64,000 nucleotides of DNA from the NCBI GenBank assembly GCA_934630495.1, contig CAKTVW010000003.1, positions 15,586 to 79,585 on the forward strand, read 5' to 3'. The translations under genes were made by a program, and so were the position numbers. Numbering within the stretch: position 1 is the stretch's first letter; every line of letters begins with the position of its first letter. This document shows, piece after piece, positions 59,054 through 64,000 of this stretch. This stretch comes from an uncultured Oscillospiraceae bacterium (GTDB taxonomy: Bacteria; Bacillota; Clostridia; Oscillospirales; Oscillospiraceae). Below the pieces are notes generated by a model that was given only the letters and a program-made list of their open reading frames with translations, ran no database searches and was not told where the DNA came from.

Positions 59054-59109
59054 TTCGGAACTTTTCGGAACGTTCCGCGTCTAATGCATAGAACAGGAGG
59101 TGAGCGTAT

Positions 59110-59403
59110 ATGAGACGCTTTTGGTGGACGACATGGATCAAGGTCGCGGCGGTCGCCGCCGTGCTTCTGGTGGCGTTCTTTTTCGGAAAAAGCAAGCTGG
59201 ATCATATTCTCTCGCCGTATGAGTCCGACGGCTCGCCGGAACAGCTGACAGAGGATGCGAACATCATCGATAAGACAATGTATTGGGTCGAAAAAACGCT
59301 GGGCAAAAAGCTCAATTATGAAGACCTGATCTTCGACTACGCTAACGACTATGCGCAGAAGATGATGACGGAATCCAAGCAGTCCCGCGAACCCGGCGCC
59401 TGA
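59110..59403 (+). CDS. Small membrane-anchored protein, unknown
   Basis: 97 residues, ATG 8 nt after AGGAGG. An N-terminal helix (about 10-28, VAAVAAVLLVAFFFG) follows a WWTTW aromatic start, and a polar C-terminus is predicted outside. No family recognised. It is 56 bp after udp on the same strand and precedes a strong terminator. Confidence 0.72.
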   Translation: MRRFWWTTWIKVAAVAAVLLVAFFFGKSKLDHILSPYESDGSPEQLTEDANIIDKTMYWVEKTLGKKLNYEDLIFDYANDYAQKMMTESKQSREPGA

Positions 59404-59412
59404 CCGAACGAT

Positions 59413-59475
59413 ACTCCCCGCAGATTGGACACGGAAAGCATTTGCTTCCACGCCCAACCCGCGGGGAGTTTTTTC
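59413..59475 (+). terminator. Terminator after the small membrane gene
   Basis: ACTCCCCGC / GCGGGGAGT followed by TTTTTT; the long loop contains a second small hairpin. Confidence 0.8.
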
Positions 59476-59492
59476 ATAGATAGGGTCGGCCT

Positions 59493-59646
59493 TATACTAG
59501 AATCTGTTAAAAAGCTTGAAAAGCTTTTTATAGCGCCAAGGGCGCGTCAGATTCTGCATGAGACGGCGCAGCGTGCTTTCGCACGATGCGAGTGTGCGTA
59601 GCACACGGGATTCTTGATTAAATCTTTTAATCAAGAATCAGTATTA
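59493..59646. mobile_element. Palindrome-rich element with terminal inverted repeats
   Basis: TATACTAGAATC at the left and GATTCTTG-GATTC-GTATTA-like sequence at the right form imperfect ends. Inside are AAAAAGCTT/AAGCTTTTT (59509-59529) and a perfect 12-bp stem GATTCTTGATTA (59609-59639). There is no gene; it looks like a non-autonomous mobile element unrelated to copies A-E. Confidence 0.45.
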
Positions 59647-59652
59647 CCGATA

Positions 59653-59695
59653 AAAATTCTCATGCGGCAAAGGGTTTTCGCCGCATGAGAATTTT
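59653..59695. terminator. Terminator of the 277-residue membrane protein gene
   Basis: AAAATTCTCATGCGGC and its perfect complement (16 bp) around an 11-nt loop; A/T-rich on both sides. It ends 5 bp before the stop codon of the minus-strand gene. Confidence 0.85.
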
Positions 59696-59699
59696 GAAT

Positions 59700-60533
59700 T
59701 TATGCAGTTTGGTCGGCGGGTTTGGCTTTTTTGCGGTGCTTGCCTGCGCGTTCAGCCTCGGCCAGCCGCTCGCGGCGGCCAAATTCCACGGGGTCCATGC
59801 TCTCCCAGTATACGTCAAGCTCCCGGTAGAGGGCATAAAGCTTCCATTTGCCGGGGCACAGATAGAGAAGCGGAAGCAGCAGCGCAAAGCATTCCACCAA
59901 TCCGGCGTAGATCCAATAGAGCGCGAACAGGCAGACCAGCAGGGCACAGCAGGCGAGCGTGATCGGAAGCACGGACGGCGTGCTGCTCTCGGCGTAGTCC
60001 AGCAGCGTCAGAATGATCGGGAGCGCGGTCACGGCGGTCAGAACGCCCGCCTCGGGAAGTATCGTGCGGGAACGGATGTCGCACCGCAGCTCATAGACGG
60101 CCTCGGCCTTGTAGGCCAGCGCTTTGGCCTGCTCCGCCGGGGTGTCGTGCAGCGCGGGCATGGGGGAGACGGGCATTTTTCGCTCACGCAGATAGGAAAT
60201 GCCGACGATCGCCCCGCAGATGGCGAGGGAGATGCCATAGGTAAAGAAGATCGTGAAAACGATCACGCCGAACAGACTCCCGTGCGGGAAGCCGGAGGTC
60301 AGTGCGGAAAGCAGCGGCAGCTTTTCAAAGTAAGGCTCGAACAGCTCGCCGCCGAGGAATCGAAAGAAATTCGCGGATGCAAGCAGCAGCAGAACGGAAA
60401 ACAATACGAAGCCGACGGGCTGCAAAATTCTGCTCAGGCGGAGACTGCGGCGCAGCTTTGCTTCGGTTTGCAGCAGATAGCGCCATGTCGGCTCGGCCTG
60501 TGCCGCGCAGAACGGCTCTTTTTTTCTGGCCAT
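59700..60533 (-). CDS. Polytopic membrane protein of unknown function
   Basis: 277 residues with about four or five helices: two near 35-110, two near 165-220, and short polar tails. The basic C-terminus ends KHRKKAKPADQTA. No named family recognised. It lies 18 bp after ispF and is the last gene of the murD-ispD-ispF transcript; the terminator directly after it supports that. Confidence 0.8.
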   Translation of the reverse strand: MARKKEPFCAAQAEPTWRYLLQTEAKLRRSLRLSRILQPVGFVLFSVLLLLASANFFRFLGGELFEPYFEKLPLLSALTSGFPHGSLFGVIVFTIFFTYGISLAICGAIVGISYLRERKMPVSPMPALHDTPAEQAKALAYKAEAVYELRCDIRSRTILPEAGVLTAVTALPIILTLLDYAESSTPSVLPITLACCALLVCLFALYWIYAGLVECFALLLPLLYLCPGKWKLYALYRELDVYWESMDPVEFGRRERLAEAERAGKHRKKAKPADQTA

Positions 60534-60551
60534 ACGGATGCTCCTCTCTGA

Positions 60552-61019
60552 TTATTCCAGCAGACAGACGGCGTGGCAGGCAATGCCTTCGCCGCTGCCT
60601 GTAAAACCGAGACCCTCCTCGGTCGTGGCTTTAATATTGATCTGTCCGGGACCGGCGTGCAGGACACGCGCCAGATTCTCGCACATCTGCGGAATGTAAC
60701 TGCGCAGCTTCGGCTGCTCGGCCAGTACCGTCACGTCAAGATTGCCGAGGCGGAAGCCGGATTCCTCCAGCCACTGACGCACGCGTTCAAGCAAAAGCAG
60801 GCTGGAAATGTCCTTATATTGCGGATCGTTGTCCGGAAACAGGATCCCGATATCACGAAGCCCGGCAGCGCCCAGCAGGGCGTCCATGACCGCGTGCGTC
60901 AGCACGTCGGCATCGCTGTGCCCGTCCAGCCCGCGCGGATAGGGGATCTCCACACCGCCCAGAATGAGCCTTCGGCCCTCTTTCAGACGGTGAACGTCAT
61001 AACCGTGGCCGATCCTCAT
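60552..61019 (-). CDS. ispF: 2-C-methyl-D-erythritol 2,4-cyclodiphosphate synthase
   Basis: 155 residues from ATG 61019, overlapping the ispD stop (ATGA). GYDVHRL (Asp/His zinc ligands), GHSDADVLTHA, FPDNDP, ATTEEGLGFTG. Catalyses the cyclisation step of the MEP pathway after ispD/ispE. The in-frame upstream ATG (61034) would lie inside ispD and has no better SD. Confidence 0.97.
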   Translation of the reverse strand: MRIGHGYDVHRLKEGRRLILGGVEIPYPRGLDGHSDADVLTHAVMDALLGAAGLRDIGILFPDNDPQYKDISSLLLLERVRQWLEESGFRLGNLDVTVLAEQPKLRSYIPQMCENLARVLHAGPGQINIKATTEEGLGFTGSGEGIACHAVCLLE

Positions 61020-61693
61020 GAGCGTTCCCTCCATTTTATGATTGCTTCCGCCAGCGCAAAATCGACGGGAGCGGTAAGCTTTATATTTTCCGGACTTCCC
61101 GCCGTCAGACGGACCGGATACCCCGTGGCCTCGACGGCCGAGCAGTCGTCTGTCAGCGGGAGGCCCGAGGTCAGTGCCTTTTCCAAGGCGGAACGGATCA
61201 GCTCGGTCCGAAAGACCTGCGGCGTCTGCACGGCGAACAGCGTCTTGCGGTCGGGCGTTTCGGTAACGACGGCGGCCTGCGCGACCTTAACGGTATCGGT
61301 GACGGGAATTGCCGGAGCGGCTGCGCCGTAGCGCTTGGCGGCGGCAACGGCCTCCGAGATAACGTCAGCCGAAATAAGGGGTCTGGCACCGTCATGAATG
61401 GCGGCGTAGGCGGTCGTGACACGGGAAAGCCCGTTTTGCACCGACTCCGCCCGCGAGTTACCGCCCGCGACAAGCATAACGCGGCTGCCCAGTAGGGCTT
61501 GCAGCTTTTCAAAGAGATCGGGACGCGTAACAAGAACGAGCCGATCGAACTCGCCGCTTGCCTCCAATGCCGAGACGGTCCGCACGATCACGGGTATCCC
61601 GCACAGCGGCTCAAGGATTTTGTCGATGCCCTGCATACGCCGAGCGGCCCCTGCCGCGACGACTACGGCGGTGCAGTCCGTCCGCGCACTCAC
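61016..61693 (-). CDS. ispD: 2-C-methyl-D-erythritol 4-phosphate cytidylyltransferase
   Basis: 225 residues. VVVAAGAARRM (CTP-binding loop; the family norm is AAGxGxRM, so the second Gly is Ala here), GGNSRAESVQNGL, IHDGARPLI, VTDTVK, TPQVF. It attaches CMP to MEP. It is coupled by 4-bp overlaps to both murD and ispF. Confidence 0.95.
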   Translation of the reverse strand: MSARTDCTAVVVAAGAARRMQGIDKILEPLCGIPVIVRTVSALEASGEFDRLVLVTRPDLFEKLQALLGSRVMLVAGGNSRAESVQNGLSRVTTAYAAIHDGARPLISADVISEAVAAAKRYGAAAPAIPVTDTVKVAQAAVVTETPDRKTLFAVQTPQVFRTELIRSALEKALTSGLPLTDDCSAVEATGYPVRLTAGSPENIKLTAPVDFALAEAIIKWRERS

Positions 61694-63045
61694 AGGGACA
61701 TCACCGTTTTCTTAAATTCAGCGCCGCGGACCATGAAGTTCTTGAACTTGTCAAAGGCGGCGCTGGCAGGGGAGAGGAGGACTACGTCGCCGGGGATTGC
61801 ACGCGCGGCGGCGGTGCGGACGGCATCATAAAAGTCGTCGATCTCCAAAATTTCGGGACAGTTTTCGCATGACCGCGCGGCCTGCGCGATCTTACCGCCG
61901 GTCGCGCCCGTGCAGATCAGAAGCTTGACGTGTGACGCGATCTCCGGCCCGAGCACATCGTAGGGAATGTGTTTGTCGTAGCCGCCGGCGATCAGAATGA
62001 CCTTTTCCGAAAAGCTTCGCAGACCCGCGATCGTTCGGCTGGGGGAGGAAGCGATGGAGTCGTTGTAAAAGCGCACACCGTCCTTTGTCCGTACCAGCTC
62101 GATGCGGTGCTCCACGCCGCCGAAGTGCTTCGCAACGAAGCGAATATCGTCGTCGCTGACCAGCCCCTCTACCGCAAGGATCGCGGCCATATAGTTTTCT
62201 ACATTGTGAATACCGGGGATCAGAATGTCCTCGCGGCGAAGAACAGGCGTGCCGTCGCGATAGATCGTGTCATTTTCAAAATATGCGCCGCGCGCGGGCG
62301 TCTTTTGCCGCGAAAATCCCTTGACCGTCCCGTGCGCAAGGGGCGCAAAGGACGCCGTCAGGGCATTGTCCATGTTCAGAATCAAGGTATCCTTCGACGT
62401 CTGGTACAGGAAAATATGCTTTTTGGCGTCGACATATTCCTGCATATCCTTGTGCATATCCAGATGATTCGGCGCGAGGTTCGTTACCACCGCAACGTGA
62501 CAGCTTGCGTGCAGGTCCATGAGCTGGAAGGAGCTAAGCTCCAGCACGACCTTATCCGATGGATGCATCTGCCCGGCCTTATCCAGCAGCGGTGTTCCGA
62601 TATTGCCGCCCAGCCAGACGCGGTGGCCCGCATGGCGCAGCATTTCCGCGATCAGCGTCGCGGTGGTGGTCTTGCCGTCCGAGCCGGTCACGCCGATGAT
62701 CGGGCACGGACAGACCTCGAAAAACGCTTCCATTTCGGAGGTGATCGTCGTGCCCGCATTCCGCAGGGCGACCAGCTCCGGCTTCTCCGGATGCAGCCCG
62801 GGCGTTCGGAAAGCGACGTCTCCGTGAATATTCTGCAGATAGTCCTCGCCGAGATGCAGGCGAAGCCCCTGCCGCTCCAGCTCCAAGACCTCGTCGTCCA
62901 GCTGTTCGCGCGGCGTTTTATCGCAGCCTGTGACGCGGATGCCGCAGCTCAGCAGCAGCCGAACGAGCGGACGGTTGCTGACACCCAGCCCCAGCACAAG
63001 GACCTCCTTGCCGATTAGACGGCGGAAATATGCTTGCGGTTCCAA
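61690..63045 (-). CDS. murD: UDP-N-acetylmuramoylalanine-D-glutamate ligase
   Basis: 451 residues if started at TTG 63045, 8 nt after GAGG. The next in-frame candidate (TTG 63093) lies upstream of the -10 box, so it cannot be used. LVLGLGVSNRPLVRLL, VTGSDGKTTTATLIAE (ATP loop), GGNIGTPLL, LELSSFQLM, TNLAPNHLDMH and GGVEHRIE identify MurD. It adds D-Glu to UDP-MurNAc-L-Ala in the cytoplasm. It is first in a coupled operon with ispD and ispF. Confidence 0.94.
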   Translation of the reverse strand: MEPQAYFRRLIGKEVLVLGLGVSNRPLVRLLLSCGIRVTGCDKTPREQLDDEVLELERQGLRLHLGEDYLQNIHGDVAFRTPGLHPEKPELVALRNAGTTITSEMEAFFEVCPCPIIGVTGSDGKTTTATLIAEMLRHAGHRVWLGGNIGTPLLDKAGQMHPSDKVVLELSSFQLMDLHASCHVAVVTNLAPNHLDMHKDMQEYVDAKKHIFLYQTSKDTLILNMDNALTASFAPLAHGTVKGFSRQKTPARGAYFENDTIYRDGTPVLRREDILIPGIHNVENYMAAILAVEGLVSDDDIRFVAKHFGGVEHRIELVRTKDGVRFYNDSIASSPSRTIAGLRSFSEKVILIAGGYDKHIPYDVLGPEIASHVKLLICTGATGGKIAQAARSCENCPEILEIDDFYDAVRTAAARAIPGDVVLLSPASAAFDKFKNFMVRGAEFKKTVMSL

Positions 63046-63075
63046 CCTGATCGCCTCATTCCATTCGTTTTTCTC

Positions 63076-63104
63076 ATTATAACCGATTTGCAAAGCATTT
63101 GCAA
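63076..63104 (-). promoter_or_regulatory. murD-ispD-ispF promoter
   Basis: TTGCAA (63099-63104), 17-bp spacer, TATAAT (63076-63081) on the minus strand. It abuts the rnpB promoter, so the two divergent units share a 60-bp region. Confidence 0.8.
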
Positions 63105-63109
63105 TCTGT

Positions 63110-63138
63110 TTGACAAGCGGGGAAAAATAAAGTATAAT
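63110..63138 (+). promoter_or_regulatory. Consensus rnpB promoter
   Basis: TTGACA (63110-63115) and TATAAT (63133-63138), both exact, 17-bp spacer; the RNase P RNA begins about 7 bp later. Confidence 0.93.
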
Positions 63139-63144
63139 ATACTC

Positions 63145-63491
63145 GCGACCGGGACGGACAGCCGCGTTGCATGCGCGAAAGGGTGTGCGATGAGGAAAGT
63201 CCGGGCTCCATAGGGCAAGGATAACGGGTAACGCCCGCCGAAGGCGACTTCAGGAAAAGTGCAACAGAGATATACCGCCCCGCTTCGGCGGGGTAAGGGT
63301 GGAAAGGCGAGGTAAGAGCTCACCCGCCGCATGGGAACATTGCGGCGCTGTAAACTCTATCCGGAGCAACACCGTGGAGGAGACATACGGTCGGCCCGAC
63401 CGTCTCCGAGGAGGTGGCTTGAGCGCATCGGCAACGATGCGCCGAGATAGATGGCTGTCGAACACAGAACCCGGCTTACAGTCCGGATCGC
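63145..63491 (+). ncRNA. rnpB: RNase P RNA, class A
   Basis: The P1 arms are GCGACCGGGA-like at 63145 and TCCGGATCGC at 63482-63491. Conserved parts include GAGGAAAGTCCGGGCTCC (CR-I), AAGGATAACGGGTAACGCCC, and AGATAGATGGCTGTC with ACAGAACCCGGCTTA near the 3' end. These match the A-type RNA of most bacteria. It is the catalytic RNA that matures tRNA 5' ends. Exact ends are approximate by a few bases. Confidence 0.96.
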
Positions 63492-63502
63492 AACAAAAAA
63501 TA

Positions 63503-63557
63503 CCGCATGGCTTGACCGCACGGGTCGAATGACCGTTCGTGCGTGGCTGTGCGGCTT
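63503..63557 (+). terminator. Probable rnpB terminator
   Basis: CCGCATGGC and GGCTGTGCGG-type arms flank nested CCGCACG/CGTGCG pairing, followed by CTTTTTTGTTTTT. The fold is somewhat irregular. Confidence 0.6.
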
Positions 63558-63565
63558 TTTTGTTT

Positions 63566-63781
63566 TTATTGCAATGGGCAAGGCGGAGAACGCGCGTTCT
63601 CGTTTTTTGCATCAAAATGCAAAGATTGAAAGACCTTGTCCAAGTGCCGCGCCACGGCTTTCCATTGGGAGGAATAGCTTTCCAGCGTCTTTTCCACCAA
63701 TCCCTTTGCCCTGTGGGAAAGGAGGAAATCGGCAAAGGCTTCGTCCAATGTGGCGGTGCAATTCATCCTGATTTTCTTCAT
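63566..63781 (-). pseudogene. Tyrosine-recombinase (integrase) N-terminal remnant
   Basis: The 71-codon frame starts at ATG 63781 with GAGGTCAGG upstream. Residues 1-50 (TLDEAFADFLLSHRAKGL, VEKTLESYSSQWKAVARHLD) look like the N-terminal core-binding (SAM-like) domain of phage-type integrases. The remainder is unrelated and the catalytic domain is absent. So the gene has kept its start and lost most of its body, with its broken end against the rnpB terminator. It lies between rnpB and tRNA-Ala, both common integration targets or neighbours. Confidence 0.6.
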
Positions 63782-63874
63782 GATACCTGACCTCTTGATT
63801 TTCAAAATTTCCATCAAAAATCAAGCGCACAGGTGCCTTTTGCAAATTCTCCGAATTTCTCACTTTTGGAAAAG

Positions 63875-63913
63875 AAAAAACCTTGAAATCAGATGATTTC
63901 AAGGTTTTTCTTC
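63875..63913 (-). terminator. Terminator after tRNA-Ala
   Basis: AAAAACCTTGAAATC / GATTTCAAGGTTTTT perfect stem with a 4-5-nt loop; the minus strand then has TTTTTTCTTTT. Confidence 0.9.
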
Positions 63914-63928
63914 ACTCTTTCGAGTTTT

Positions 63929-64000
<72 letters not shown>

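Overview
The window reads as chromosomal DNA of a GC-rich, spore-forming member of the Clostridia, most likely Oscillospirales. This is inferred from gene content, not from a 16S gene. The evidence is a PolC-type replicase, a pyrH-frr-uppS-cdsA-dxr-rseP-ispG-polC string, spmA/spmB, a SpoIIQ-like gene behind a perfect sigma-F-type promoter, SLH-domain surface proteins with a CsaB-type pyruvyl transferase domain, an S-box (SAM-I) riboswitch before metK, and a class A RNase P RNA. Nearly every base is coding; most very long plus-strand ORFs over minus-strand genes (and the reverse) are composition artefacts.

Layout. 1-10.2 kb: two giant secreted surface proteins on the minus strand. They share an almost identical ~0.8 kb block of Cys-rich repeats; the complete one ends in three SLH domains, the other runs off the window. 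10.4-16.5 kb: a mobile repeat, tRNA-Gly(GCC), a zinc-ribbon membrane protein, an O-antigen ligase/polymerase-like protein, a DUF4330-like protein, and a divergent 737-residue glycosyltransferase-CsaB fusion, followed by thioredoxin. Pyruvylated wall polymer is the known ligand of SLH domains, so this cluster plausibly makes the anchor for the surface proteins and for the SLH-L,D-transpeptidase at 40-42 kb.

16.5-24.4 kb: a DUF362 ferredoxin, an ACT-less aspartokinase behind an attenuator-like leader, spmAB, an aminotransferase, metK with its riboswitch, an exported protein and a SpoIIQ-like protein. 24.4-30.8 kb: a tightly coupled seven-gene shikimate operon (aroF-B-A-C, chorismate mutase, an aroE-aroK fusion, aroQ) that covers every step from DAHP to chorismate and on to prephenate, with a promoter and a terminator-like attenuator in front. 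30.8-37.8 kb: a MATE exporter, an aconitase-family hydratase, a cytidylate-kinase-like protein and feoAB.

37.8-45 kb: an HD nucleotidase, a DUF2207 membrane protein, the SLH-L,D-transpeptidase, an M18 aminopeptidase, a lipoprotein and a small membrane protein. 45-58 kb: glnS, then divergent pyrH-frr and uppS-cdsA-dxr-rseP-ispG-polC. 58-64 kb: uridine phosphorylase, small membrane genes, a murD-ispD-ispF operon divergent from rnpB, an integrase remnant and a tRNA-Ala(GGC) cut by the window edge. Four MEP-pathway genes (dxr, ispG, ispD, ispF) plus uppS lie in the window.

The most unusual signal is a family of dispersed repeats (10.4, 17.6, 34.8, 48.5 and 53.7 kb). Three full cores form an 11-bp hairpin in which two base pairs have changed on both sides (covariation), and two copies 24 kb apart are almost identical and inverted. 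A second recurring signal is a perfect or near-perfect hairpin that buries the Shine-Dalgarno sequence of trxA, feoA and spmA. I found no CRISPR array, intact prophage or intact insertion sequence.
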